Made by a program: the position numbers and the translations under genes
Notes under the pieces: generated by a model
Database searches by the model: none
What the model was told of the DNA's origin: nothing
The model's input: only the letters and a program-made list of their open reading frames with translations
From: Bugula neritina
Taxonomy: Eukaryota; Bryozoa; Gymnolaemata; Cheilostomatida; Bugulidae
Direction of reading: 5' to 3'
NCBI GenBank assembly: GCA_964035545.1
Contig: OZ037769.1
Coordinates: 7,811,929-7,875,928 of the forward strand
DNA length: 64,000 nt
In this document: positions 22,721-36,300 of the stretch, piece after piece
How the letters are laid out: every line of letters begins with the position of its first letter
Position numbering within the stretch: the stretch's first letter is position 1

Positions 22721-25700
22721 TATTTATCTAAAGAAATAATAAATATCACTTGTATTCATAAATTCATCTAAAAAGAGAAAAACAAAAGTTAAACAACTTT
22801 TATTATACTCGAGTGAGTTTCTAATCTTACAGCGTGTTTTGACTGCACATGTACTTGCTGTAAGTATTTGAGTAATGCTAACAAAAATTATTATTTCTTA
22901 AATGTAAAATTTGAAAAAAAACTACAGAGTGTAAAAGCAGAATAAATTGTTTTGAAAATGAGTTTGACTCACGTTACCCTAACCAGAATTACTATGTTTA
23001 CTAAATTTTATAAATTTTGCAAGTAAATAAACAATGACTAGAATGTATATTCATTTCAAACAATAAGCATTAAGTATTTATAAAGAATAGTAGTAAATAT
23101 TACAATATAAATAATCAAATTTTATTTGTGTAACATGGAATTTGCGAAATTAATATTCCTATAGTCATATCTTAATGCTTAGTTAGCACATTTGTAGTTA
23201 ATTATTAAACTAGTATATACTAAATAACAGTGTCATTAACTAAGCATTGCATTTAGTTTTACATTACCAAACTGTCATTTTAAGTCATAGCGAGTTGTTT
23301 TACACTTACAGTTAGTTTCAATTTATTTATTATTAAATTTAATGATTTAATCTCATATGAGTATAAATTAATTTTAGTTCTTTTTAGTTCAATATTGTAA
23401 TAATTCTTAGAACTATTATATTCTGATGGGTTCGTGCGTGTTTTTGATTAGTGCATTTGCCACAGTTATATAATGCACTAGAGACTACACTTGGTTTGCC
23501 GTGAGAAAAAGGATAACTGTATTGAGTAGATTGATAATATAAAAGAAGTTACATCAGTAGACTAGGTAGGTACGTCAAGTTATATTTTAGTATATATCAA
23601 CAGTCTGCTCTCTATCAGGTTCGCTCTCTATCTGTCTCCGGAAGCATTCGCTTCGTAGGGGGTCATCACGTGCCCGCATATGATTGGAGGTTCGTATACC
23701 AGCCGTATTGTCCCTCCGCATTCCAAACGGGAGGTTATAGAACGAACGCCATAACTACACTTCTACTAGCCATTACAATATCACCATCAGTATCACAGTA
23801 TCACTATGACTTAAAGTTAATTTTATAACTCACTCTTAGGACGATGAGTATCACACTCTTTACCAGTTTAAGTTTCAGTTTAGACAACTATTATACTTAT
23901 ATTTATAGTATTATCATAACTAAATTATAATAACAAATACAATAAAAATTATAATTGATAAATTATATTTATAATTATATTTATTTAGTTTCCCACAATT
24001 ACAAAGCTCAGGCTGTTCAACGAGATCAACTTCAAATAACAAATATTAAAATTACATCTAATTCTACTGATTCAGTTATTTACTGTGAGACTGAGTCCAC
24101 GACTCTCACTCTGAGTGTCAGTGTGCCAGTCTTAGTCTCAGTTTGAGAGTGAGTCTTACAAAAATAATTATAATCATAATGATAATGAATCACTTATTTT
24201 TAAATGACTAAACGTAAAACTAAAAGTAAATAACTATTACTATAAGTATAAGTATAAGTTATAGTATCAGTATAAGAAAAACTGAATAACTTAGTTTTAT
24301 AATAATATTTGTAACTAATGAGTAATCTGTAATGACTATCACTATGAGTACTATGAGTGAATGACAGTATCAGTATGAGTATCATGTATGACTATCACTA
24401 TGAGTATGAGTAAAAAATTCTAAACGTTTCCAGAAAATTGATGTAAAAAATTCCATTCCAACCAATCTTTAATCATAATACTTGAATATTAAATTTTATT
24501 ACTATTAGTAATATAACAATAATTATTTATTAAGTACTACAATACAAGTATAAGTTATATACAACTAAAACATTACCTATTACCAAATAAATTAACGGCA
24601 AGCTTCCACAATAATAAATTTTATAGCCAGGTCGCTACTTGTTCTTAACCAGTCTTTTAGGAATTGAGAGCACAAAACGCATGCCATTCAATACACACCC
24701 GTTAATTCACTTACATTCACTAAGCAGTGTACAGCGAACCCACGCCTTTTCTTTAACAATTTTAAATAAATCTATAAGCAGCTCCGAGTTTGGGGTTACT
24801 GAGTGCAGTAGGTTGCGATTTACTCAAGTCCCTAACTCCAAACTCAAGAACTCCAAACTACTGCACTCAGTCAACCCCAAACTCGGAGCTGCTTATAAAT
24901 TTATAGATATAGATGTAGAACTATTCAACAACATTTGCACTATGAAGAAAAAGATTCTAATGCTAATAGACTTGATACTGATAGTCAATCATCAATGTCA
25001 ATCATAGTGACTAATCACTAAGTGATACTGATAGTGATAATGATAGTGGTTGTAATAGTAATACTGATAGTTATGGGCATAGCAATACTAATAGTAATAG
25101 TAATGCCAATAGTAATTCTGTGTACTCAGAGTCAGTGTGACAAAGTTTTAAACTAAAACTGGGTTTGTTAACTTTAATTTAAATTATTATTAATATTAAA
25201 TTTAATTAATATTATTCTAAAATTATCAAAATTGTCATTTGATAGTTTTTATTCAATAGTTGGTAATACTAATAACCAATAAGATTAACTATAATTAAGT
25301 ATAACTATAACTTAAACTATCACTATGATACTGACTATGACCATGACTATAAGTATGTCTATTACTATTACTATTAGTATTAGTATTATTATTACTGTAT
25401 TAGTATTGCCATACTTATAATACTAATAGTATAAGTATAATTATAAGTAGAAGACTTAGTTGCTGTGAAAAGCAAAGCATCCAACAAATTTTATTAACAT
25501 TTTACAGTTCTAAACTAAACAGGCCAGTTTACAGTACAGTTACAATAACAGTTTTAGTTGCAATAAAACTAAGTGAAAATCAGTATGGGTTTGTCAATGT
25601 GTGAATGTTGTAGTTTATTGTCTACTGTAATTTCATACGTATAGGCTATAAGTATAAATATGACTATACGTTAATGTTTGAATACTAACTTACTTATTAT

Positions 25701-26178
25701 ACTTATAGTATAATAACTACAAGTATAACAATAAGTTTAATTATAAGACTAAGTTATCGTTTATCATATTGAAGTGTAGATTGTTATAATTTAATGGTTA
25801 ATATTTAATATATGATGCAAAGCGAAAACCATAATTTAATATGCCCCCCCCTCCATTGGCTAATGCGAGTAATTTTCCAAGCATTATTCTTAACTGGCTA
25901 TTACTGAGCTGTCTACATGTTTTTCTAGCTCCATGCTATTGCTTGGCGTTATTATTATTCATCTAATAATGGCTATTGACACTTACATCTTTTTGTATTT
26001 TAATAATGTCTTTCAGCATTATGTTATGTTCCTGTAATTCCTCCTATAATCTATTACCATTGAAAGTCCATATAACCTATTTGATTGTTTTGTTGTAAGT
26101 AGTTAATATTGTGAACAGTATTTCTACTGGTTTATACAGTTGCGTTCCGATCAACATACTTGTTTAATTGTAGAACTA
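22721..26178. other. Gene-free, repeat-rich interval between MED22 and ATP23
   Basis: Divergent intergenic region holding both promoters. Apart from the hairpin at 24766-24906 and a GC-rich island near 23590-23760 it is mostly degenerate short repeats: (TATGAGTATCAC)-like at 24240-24420, and TACTAATAG/AGTAATACT-like at 25020-25450 and 25670-25750. The same simple-repeat families recur at 42950-43375 and 50590-50710. Confidence 0.6.
24766..24906. repeat. Long inverted repeat (hairpin)
   Basis: Arms 24766-24811 and 24858-24906 are complementary over about 46 bases, with one inserted base and one or two mismatches near the outer end. They are separated by a 46-base loop that itself contains the direct repeats ACTCAAG and CTCCAAACT. 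The right arm reads CTACTGCACTCAGT, the left ACTGAGTGCAGTAG. A MITE-like element or a transcribed hairpin are both possible. Confidence 0.85.
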
Positions 26179-29150
26179 ATGTCAAGTAAAGACTCTGATA
26201 GTCAAACCAAAGCTCAGGCTGACACAGATCCTAATGAAACTTTAGGTTATGACTTTTTCCCAGCTCGGGCAGGACATCTCGAAACGTAAAGAAACTTATT
26301 ATTGATGTACTTCTAAAGCTAGATACCAAAGTGATTCAGAAAAAAGCTTGTTTATATTAAATTATATGCTGTTATAGGGATAACTCTTTTACATATACTT
26401 GGTGGGAAAACTATTATACGATGGCTATTGCGTTCATCATAACTAACAGTTGCTAAAGGGTATGGATTTTATAATAATTTGTTGAAATCTGTATATTTTG
26501 AACCTGACTTTGTCTACCAGCTTTGTGTAGCAGTACCACTATGCCAATACCTACTGTCATAGAACCTGCAGTATTAAATTTAAACTAATTATCAATTATG
26601 CACTAGTGCAAACCCATTTATTAAACTAAGATATTATTGGTTATCTTTTTACAGTGACCCTGAGAAGGAGAAACACTGGTATGGAAAATTTTGGAGTTTC
26701 ATCCGAACTGAGCAGAAGAAAGATTTTGTGGATGCACTGAAATGTCAGCACAGAGTCATTAGATGTTTTGAGGAAAGTAAGCACTTTATGCTATATACTA
26801 TATACACTATAGTCTATACTATACTATATGTACTATAGTCTATACTATACTATATATACTATACTATATACACTATACTATATACAATATACTATATACT
26901 ATACTATATATATTATACTATATACACTATACTATATACTATACTATATATACTATACTATATATACTATACTACGAGTATATACACTATACTATATACT
27001 ATACTATATATACTATAGTCTATACTATACTATATATACTATACTATATACACTATACTATATATACTATACTACGAGTATATATACTATATACTATACT
27101 ATATATACTATAGTCTATACTATACTATATACACTATACTATATATACTATACTATACTATATATATATTATGCTATATATACTCGGTTATGTATGCTAT
27201 GCTATATATACTCTGCTATATATACTATACTATATACACTATATACTATACTAGACTATACTTCATTTATATATGTTTTGGTTGTACTGAATACTATAGA
27301 AAGTATATAACTGTTGTTTCTCCTTCATTGGTGTAACCTGAAAGCCTCCTCTGGAGTTGTCAGTACTTGTCATTAGCAATTGATAATATGCTGTTGCTCA
27401 ACAAACTGATCATATTAGTGTTTGTGATGTGTTGCAGATTTAATGGTGAGGCTGTTACTAGGAGCTCTTAAGTCAAAAGGCTGGTGAGTTTCTGTAGTTT
27501 GAAAGTTTTAGTATTTGTGATATTTCATATGTGTGGGATATTACATATTATATGCGTGTTACATGTGTGACGATTATACATGAGTGTATGCTTGCTTGTA
27601 TGAAGATGTGCATGTGTGTAACGTTAACTGAGATCTAACCATCACTGTTTACAATACATTAGGATATTATACATACATATGCACACATAAATATAATAAT
27701 AAACACGTATATGTTATTTAATCTTAATCTTTTGCATGTACCTGTTCTAGAAGGAATCATTGTCATTAGAATGAATTATTGTAATTATACTGCTTAGCAT
27801 GTTATTGATTAGTATTGATTTTGAATAGTTCAAACCTTGCTCAATAAATAGTTTCTGGATAAACACGATACTTGCAAGAAATCATTGATGACATCATCAT
27901 TTATGTCTCTTTTTCTGGAATGTTTGTAGTGAAGTGAAATTAAGCCGACATGTCTCGTGCGAATCTTGTGAGTCATTCACAAATGGCGGATATGACAGTA
28001 TCAACAAACAGGTAATAGCAGGTGATATTTTGCTTACATAGAGTAGGTGATGGTTCTATAAAACAGTTACTATTTTTTATTATTGTCAAGGGAGATTTTA
28101 TTTGTCTTTTTGCCTTTTTAGATAGTGATTTGTTCCAACAATACAAAGAAAAATAACACCGTGTGTAATGTACTTTCTCACGAGCTCATTCATGCATTTG
28201 ATGACTGCAGGGCAAAAATGGACCTCTCTAATATTGAACACCTCGCCTGTACTGAGGTAATTATACTTTTTCTGAGTGGCCCTTGAAATTCCAATGAAGC
28301 CCAGCTGTATTTTAATTATCTAGTTATTTCAAAAAGATGATAGTACTCGATTTCTTAATAAGTTAGTCTCACTGTACCTGAGACTGGATGACGTAGTGTC
28401 TTCTCAATCAGATGGAAAGTGACTTGTAAACTTGTTCTTTCCTGTTTAGTGTTTGTATTTTTAGATTCGGGCAGCAAACCTGATGCACTGTACTAAGATG
28501 ACAGCGATGTCTGAGGGGTTCGCTAACTTGTGGGGTAAAAGTCAGCAACAGGTATTTGGTTTATTACTCTAACTGCTGCACTTCGTTTTTAAACTGTAGT
28601 TATAAATTGCTGTACAGATATTTCAAATATACCCATGTCTAATTACCATGTGATGAAATACGAGCACTCTCATTTTGCAGTTGTGTTTCTCAAAAGCAGA
28701 TGATAGTTTTCTTGCACACTGATGCTGGGTACAAGTAATATGTTGGCAGTCACTTCACATCTCCCATTGCCTTCGTTTTTTAAAATTTTGCATTTTTGCC
28801 AATTATTTTAATGATTATTGTGTTTCTGGTGTGTACACGTATTCAAATATATAATTTTTATGAGTCTTTTAAGCTCCAACTACATTATCCCAGAACATAC
28901 TCATACACACTGATTACTGAGTATGTGGTTGTAGGAGTGTGTAAGATGGAAGGCGAGGAACTCAATTCTAGCAGTAAGAAATGTGAGTAAAGAAGAAGCA
29001 GAAGACGCTGTAGACAGAGTGTTTGATAGATGTTACCCTGACTTAGAGCCTGTGGGACGTATACCTAGAAACCCTTATCTAGATGGTAGAAGACTATATG
29101 TAGAAGCCTCTTTGTATGGATATACAGAACCCCCTGTTGTTAACACCTAG
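26179..29150 (+). CDS. ATP23: ATP23 mitochondrial metalloprotease
   Basis: Seven exons in consistent phase (26179-26285, 26655-26776, 27438-27483, 27930-28011, 28122-28256, 28465-28551, 28935-29150) give 264 residues, about the length of animal ATP23 (XRCC6BP1). Zinc-binding active site HELIH at 139-143 followed by AFDDCR, as in the M76 family; the Cys-rich segment [14 protein letters not shown]; and the C-terminal pattern [20 protein letters not shown]...GRIPRNP. In yeast the enzyme acts at the mitochondrial intermembrane space, processing Atp6 and assisting ATP synthase assembly; animal homologs keep the protease residues. AATAAA occurs 5 bases after the stop (29155-29160), so the 3' UTR may be very short or another downstream signal is used. 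Intron 2 carries a 480-bp TA-rich satellite. Confidence 0.95.
26785..27262. repeat. TA-rich satellite (TATACTATA family)
   Basis: Nearly pure permutations of TATACTATACACTATAG with occasional TACGAGTATA blocks (near 26971 and 27071) that suggest a higher-order unit of about 100 bp. It starts 8 bases after the ATP23 exon-2 donor hexamer. A 160-codon open frame across it is an accident of the repeat. Confidence 0.9.
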
Positions 29151-30362
29151 TCTTAATAAATATTATATCCATGAAGTTTATAATTCAAGCAATTGAATGG
29201 ACTGCATACCTTGAATCTTATAGGTCAATGCTCTGAGCAGCTCTAAATTGACTATAGTTTTATACACATTGAAAAAAAGATGCCTTTTTGTTCAATTTTT
29301 CAATTGGTGTTTATATTTGAATTTTTAATGAACTTTTGTTTGATGTAGTGTTTGTTACATTGATACTAGAATTGAATATCTACTAGCTGTTCTCTTCTAT
29401 GCTTTATCTTAGTGCTGTTGGGTGATGAGTTATTACAGGAATGACTTTTAATAGAATTTTTATGTAAATTACATAATTTGGTAAGAATTGTGAATGCAAT
29501 GTGGTGCTTTAAATAAAATTCAACTAGAATGTCTAAGGAGTGTGATGGGCTGTGATTGATTACTTTGATCATAAACCCAAATTTCTGGGTTAAGATTATG
29601 TAGACATTAGAATAAACAGTAAATAAACATTAATTTCGCCAACCAACAAAAAGCACACTCTTTTCCTTGGCATAATTAATTTTGTTGGTTTGATTTTTAC
29701 TCCAGTGACTTTATGAGTATTTTTCATGCTATTTTGAAGAACAACTTGTAGCAAAACTGACTTTTCTTCTTTAATCAATGACCACTCTAAAAAATGCTAT
29801 AGCACTTTTGTATGGCTACACGCACATACATACTGTACTTTCTGAAATCTAAAAGATTGTGTGTTATTGTTTTATCTAACTCAAACCAATCAAAATGGAC
29901 ATGCTCCGCAGTATAACATTGAGATACCAACAAGAGAGATCAGCAACATTCATCCTGTAAATTGTTTACGTGTAAATGACACAATAAATGAAGGTGGGAA
30001 AAGGCACCAGATTGAATTTGGCACCATAAATGGTAACAACAATAACTTTTTGCTAATAGTTGGAATCGGGACTTTCAAAATGACCATAATAAATGGTGCA
30101 AGTATCAGCAGACTGCTGTTCGAGTTGTCTTTTCATTGTTTTTGTAGGCTGATAGACGCAATCAACTCGATATTGAACAATAGTTAACGATTTGTAAAAG
30201 GACAAAATAGTATCGCACTATGCATGACGACTTTCAACAGAAACCGAAACCTACTAAACCGCGAGCGGTTGCTCTTCGTCAAAGCATTACCACATACAGA
30301 TTTTTGAATTTGTTCAGATACTAACGTGCAACGTACAAAAAAAGAGAATTCTAATTACCAAA
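29151..30362. other. Intergenic between ATP23 and PLA2G15
   Basis: Genes on the same strand, 1.2 kb apart. A 108-codon open frame (29861-30187) lacks recognisable motifs or splice context, and I do not call it. The rest is AT-rich without clear structure. Confidence 0.5.
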
Positions 30363-33322
30363 ATGTTTAAATTAAGGCTGTGTTTTACTCCTAGCATATT
30401 GAGCTTGGTAGTGATGTTGTTATCAACACCCTTACCATCACTTTTTAGTTTTACCTTGAAAAACCCAACTCGAACTGCTCCAAAACCAAGTAATCCCGTC
30501 ATTATGAGTGAGTAAAAGTATTTGTATTACCCTTACTATTTACTGTTAGTTTTACTATCCTTATTGGTAAATTTCACAAACGAGAACAAGACTGTCAGTT
30601 ACACTGTGTCTATCTGTAAGACTACGTGTAAGTCACCAACTCTAAGACTAAGAGTGTGTGAATCCGAATGAGAGTGTCAATCAGTATCGCAATGATATTA
30701 ACAATGTGTTCAACTTAATTCATAATTGTACGGATAAAAATAACTGTAAGTCAGTAAATTTAAGTATCAACTGATTTACTAGCAGTAACAGTGATTCAAC
30801 TAAATTACTACCCATACATAATCATTACATACCGTAGCTATAATTTGTTTTCCAAAGTTTGCTAAAGGTAAAACTGGAAAATATGAGACTGAGCAAAACT
30901 GAGGACTGAATTTTCAGCGATGAATTTAAATTTCTGACAAAAGTTCATGTTGATGGTTGTTTATGTAATACATTTATAAAATGATGAAAAGGTGTTGCAA
31001 AACAAAATTTCAGTTTCTTATTTAATATTTTCTCATATATTACAGTTCCTGGAGATGGCGGGAGTCAACTAATGGCTAAGTTAAACAAAACGACCGTTGT
31101 TCACTTTCTATGCACTTGCACGACAGATTACTACTTCACCTTATGGCTAAACTTAGAGTTACTCACTCCATATTTTATAGATTGTACAGTTGACAACTTA
31201 CGGTAAGAATTTTAGATATCTATATAAAGCTGTCCGAACAGGACAGAACGGGATAGTTGAGAATAGGATAGAGCTTTGTATATCTGGACATGCAACAATA
31301 TTATAAATAAATCCTCAGTTTGTGTAAATTTTAATTGTTACCTTTTGCTGTTGAATGACATTTACCAAGTGTCTGATGTTCTTTATCAGCCTGTCACAAT
31401 GCACAAATTTCTTAATTCTTATTATACAAAATACATGTTACATGTCTCAGCTCTTTTAAAGTAGGGCTGCCTTTTTCCACTATATTTTTCTCATGAAAGG
31501 AAATTGCCAAGCCGATATTTATTTACTGATAATTTATTGAATATGCTGAAAAATATGCTATAAATTTAATTTGGTTAAATCTATGCAACTTCTTTCTAAG
31601 GTGCATTTGAGGTGTAGTTCTGTCATTTCTACAGATTTGTACCCTCTTATCTATTGTTTTCAAAAAAATAGAGTCCTGGGCAGTTCCTGTAGTTTAAAGT
31701 TCAGCTTTTTTGTTATCAGGTTGTAGCAGTGAGTCTTTAAGGTTTGGAACTGACAAGTTTCTACAAATGGTGACCTGTAGTTTGCTAATAGATTAATATG
31801 GCTCTCTTCTGTTCTTCTGTCCTACCTGAACTGTTTACTCAGATCCTTGACTAGATACTTGAAATAATTGATAACAAGCTGAACTCTTATAAGCAACACA
31901 TACTCTTAGTGACTTACACTTACAGATAGAGTGTCTGTTTTGGTCGGTAACTAAATAATTCTGCTAATATCTAAATCATACTAACTTTTGTAATTGAATA
32001 GATTAGTTTACAATCCTGCAAGCAAAAAGACGTCAAATAGTCCCGGAGTAAAGACTGCATTTCCTCAGTTTGGTGATCCAGATGGTGTGGAGTTCCTTGA
32101 CCCCAGTGAAATCTTTGTGTGTAAGTGTTATTGAAGCCTCATTCATACTTTATGTAATTGTCAACTAACATCCTCATAGGTAGAGTTTATAGTCAGTGTT
32201 TTAGACCTGTTATTTACTGTTAATTGCCACATGACACAGTCTGTAAGATTTAAGTTCTCTCATTGCTATGAATTTCAATCAGCTAAAGCTCAATTTTATG
32301 AATTTCCAAATGAAATCTTTGTTACTGCTAGAAGGTTACTCCATGCAGCTATTGCTGAAAGTTGACCTGAACATAACTAGAGCCAAATTTACCCCCTTTA
32401 GTATTTACAGTTTTAGGACAAAATTTCAAACTCAACTGTGATAATCTTGTAAACAATAAAACACCTACAGTATTATCCTTATGGAACAAACCAACATATT
32501 TTCTTTGGGTAACCATGGCTACATCAAGGGCATGAGTTAATCAGAGGCTTCAGGAGTTCCCAATTATATTTACCTTCTTAAATTCTAGACTATAATACAA
32601 ACAGTACGGTTAAGAGGCAAGTAGCAGCTTGTTGAGCACGTATAGGGAACAATATTGTTGGTGCCTTTTTTACCAAGTGCTTTGTACATATGAGATGTGG
32701 TGCTCAACTGTACATGTATTCATTTATATTGCTATCTGATAATTAACTTGCTTCTGCTGTTCTATTTGCTGCCGCAATGCGATATTCTTACTGCTGCTTG
32801 TACATTGTATGGGACTCCATGTCTCCCATAGATTATAAGAGAATAGTATCTCTGTGTGTGTTCACAACTATAATCTATAAGTTGTAGTAATATCTGGTGC
32901 TCCCTGTCATTGATTTGACCAATTTTGATTAATTGGCATTCAACATTTCTGACAGTCTTATCTGTTTTTCCAGCCTCCTATTACGCACCTCTGGGCGAGG
33001 CACTCAGAGCCGCTGGCTACGAGAATAACAAGAATCTGTTTGGAACTGCTTTTGACTTCAGGAAGGCTCCAGGTAAGTTTATCTCACCTCAAGGTGGGTT
33101 TATCCCACCTCCAGGGGGTTTATCTCGCCTCCAAACTGGTATCCAAAGCATGACCTGTTCATTAAGAATTATAATTGATTCAGATTCTCTGTTCACCACT
33201 TCCCATGTGTTGTGGTTAGTTGGTTATGCAGCTTTGATATCTCCTCTCCTGTCAGTCAGTCACTCAGTCAGTCAGTCAGTCAGTCAGTCAGTTACTCAGT
33301 CAGTTACTCACTCAGTCAGTCA

Positions 33323-33365
<43 letters not shown>

Positions 33366-36300
33366 AGTCCGGTGTGACTCAGCATAGCTCTACTTACCTG
33401 GTAACATCACCTCATCTACTGTAACTGAATCTCTACTCTGAAGGGGCCACATGTTACTCTGTAAGACTCCATATTTTAACCTGTGGCTGCAGTTTCCAGC
33501 ACCACATGATGTGCCTGTGGAGTGCTCTACAGTTTGCACAGCTGTGAAGGAGTTTTCTTCTGTTTGTAGATGAAATGCAGGAATACTTCACTAATCTGAC
33601 AAAACTCATTGAAAGTAGTTACGCTCAGAACGGTAAACCGGCCCTGGTGGTTGCCCACAGCCTTGGTAACATGGTGAGTTCTCTGGCATACCTTGCTTAG
33701 AATGTGTTCCTGTTTTACCGTGTTATGGGGAGGTAAGGATAGAGTCCCAACTCAGTGCTACTAGAATTGAGTTTGTGTTCTTGTGCTTGCAGTGTGAATT
33801 ACAAGCAGAGAAAATATGACGACTAGCTATCTTTATGATTTACTATCCATGAAAACTACATAAATGAAATGTACTGGGCATTTATCAGTCCACAAAGTTG
33901 AAGAAGGTGTTTGGCTGCATCTTAGACATTGTATCTTATATCAGGTATCAGCATGTCAATCTATCTGCAGGTGTTCACCTACTTCCTGTCTACAAAGACA
34001 CAGAACTGGAAGGATAAATATGTGGCTGGTTATGTGGCTGTAGCTGCACCACTAGGGGGCGCTGCTAAGCTCTTCAGACTCTATGTATCCGGTTAGTGTT
34101 GGTCATCTTTTACTAATGTAATATATACAATTTCCTTACATGCTTATATTTGCCATTGATTTTCTTGCAATCCGTTTAATGCTACTTCACTACTGCCTTG
34201 TAGTGTTGTAAGTTTAGTGTTAGTGTGAGCACACATATGCTGGTAGCAGTGTTGTTATTTAGAACTCTGGTTTCATGAGGTCAGGTCAAGGGATATAATT
34301 AGATAATGTGAGTTTGTAAGCCTGAATTTCACTTCATTCATTTCTGCGGCTGCTGCTTTTTAAAGAATGTAGCACAAAAGGTGCTTTTAGGTTATATAGC
34401 TACCTATTGTTTGTGTCCCCATTTCTCGGTTAATTTGTGAAAGCAATGCCTTCTGAACAGTTCAAGTAAGGAAACTAACACTGGGCATGAGTATATTGAT
34501 CTCTTTATGAAACTGACTTATACAACATAGCATGTTATACGCTAAACTGCATACTATTAATCACCATGACATACACTCATGGCTTGAATTACCAAGTCAC
34601 ATGATGTATTTGCTGATGTCGAGACACTAGTCACATGCCTCTAGTCACATGTTCTGTCTCAATACGGTGTCTGTGCAAATCCTGAATGACTACACTATAC
34701 ATCAGTGTCATAAGTTGCTCATGACTTCGTCTACATGTCTACACCGCTTACTGAGACTTGCTGTATAATTTATGCACGTGCCCCTCAACGTGTACCTTTA
34801 CTATGCACTACACGTATCTACCATATGTTGTAGTGCAATGACACTCAGTTATATCCATAGTAGCACTTCAAAATACCTGCTTTATTTAGATTATACAACC
34901 TACTGTTTGGTCTTCACTACTAGTCACAATGTCTAAGTGTAGTTTGTCACACTGCTTAGTAAACTTTATATGGGAAGTTAAATTTGGCTCATTTAATACT
35001 GAATTAATAATTTTTTTAATATTGAATTATTTATATTATGTAATTTATTATATTGCTAATATTGTTTAATAGTAAATTAATAATATTATATTATTGGTAT
35101 TATTTAATGGTAAATTGATAATACTATTCAATATTGAACATATTATATTAGAGCTATTTTGAACCAGCTGAGCATCTCAAATTGAAACTTGTTGATATGT
35201 TTTTATTATTTCTCTCACACCTCTGCTATGGTACATTTTATTCTAATATTCCTACTTTTTGTCAAGTAAGAGTTCAATATAAATATTATGATTTAGGTTA
35301 TAGTCTTGTGGAAATACAGTAATTGAAGTGGCTCCATCAATCTTCATATTCCTATCAAATATGATCTCATTTCCAGTCACCCTAAATAAAAAAGTTAATG
35401 CAAATATTATTCAAACTACTATGTTTACCATCAGCATTGTAGATATCTTTAAAAATTCTACCATCTTCTGTATTGCAGTTGAGTGAAACTGCCTATGAGC
35501 CTGCACTGTACTGCAGTTGTATATATTTCTATAATGTCATGTTATATTACAGGTGATGCATTAGGAGAGAGGTTTATTTCTGCTCTCAGTGTTAGACCTA
35601 TGCAACGGACTTTCCCCAGCTCCGCCTTCCTCATACCTTACGCTGCCCCTCACTTCTGGGATGATGACTTCCCTTTCGTCATAACTCCTAAGCGAAACTA
35701 TTCTATTAGCAACTTACCGACTTTGGCAAAGGTAATTCTTTTCTACCTGTGGATCCTAGGTCTGAACAGAACTTACCCATATTGGAAAAAACTTAGCCAT
35801 ATCAGAAACACCAACTCCTAGTGCTTTTCCATGGTCTACAAAAAGTTAGCAATGTTTGGGTAAATAATGTAGGATATGGCTATGTGATGGTTTTTTCACC
35901 TTTGTTTTTAAAAGAGAATGCTGATTATATATCACACAATTCTTGGGATTCTTGCATTGACTCCTGTGCTGATATTTGTACTGCAGGACATCGGCTTTCC
36001 ATATTTATACGACATGAGGAAGAATACAGAGCACCTGGTGAATGTTGACAAAGTGCATCCTGGAGTACCTGTTTACTGTGTACATGGCTGGAATATATCT
36101 ACACCTCTACAGTTTACTTACACTGTAAGTCTCCATCAATATGTATGATACAACTTGCCCTCCGTACAATGTGAATGTGCTGCATGTTTGTAGTTTATAA
36201 CCATTTTTACAGTACCAGTGGCATTTCTCTCTATTATGACTGTAGGTGCTCAGACTCTAATAAAATAAACTTGGTAGGCTGATGAATCAGTACCAAGACT

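Noticed and set aside
24200-24385. Ser/Tyr/Thr-rich ORF in the MED22-ATP23 interval
   Set aside because: Translation of TATGAGTATCAC-type simple repeats.
26828-27310. 160-codon plus-strand ORF of Tyr/Ile/Leu/Thr
   Set aside because: It is the translation of the TATACTATA satellite in an ATP23 intron; no codon structure beyond the repeat.
29861-30187. 108-codon ORF upstream of PLA2G15
   Set aside because: No motif, no splice context, composition like AT-rich noncoding DNA; insufficient to call a gene.
32925-33424. Two overlapping Ser/Gln/Val repeat ORFs
   Set aside because: They run through the (CAGT)n microsatellite and the PLA2G15 exon 4 donor; intronic artefacts.
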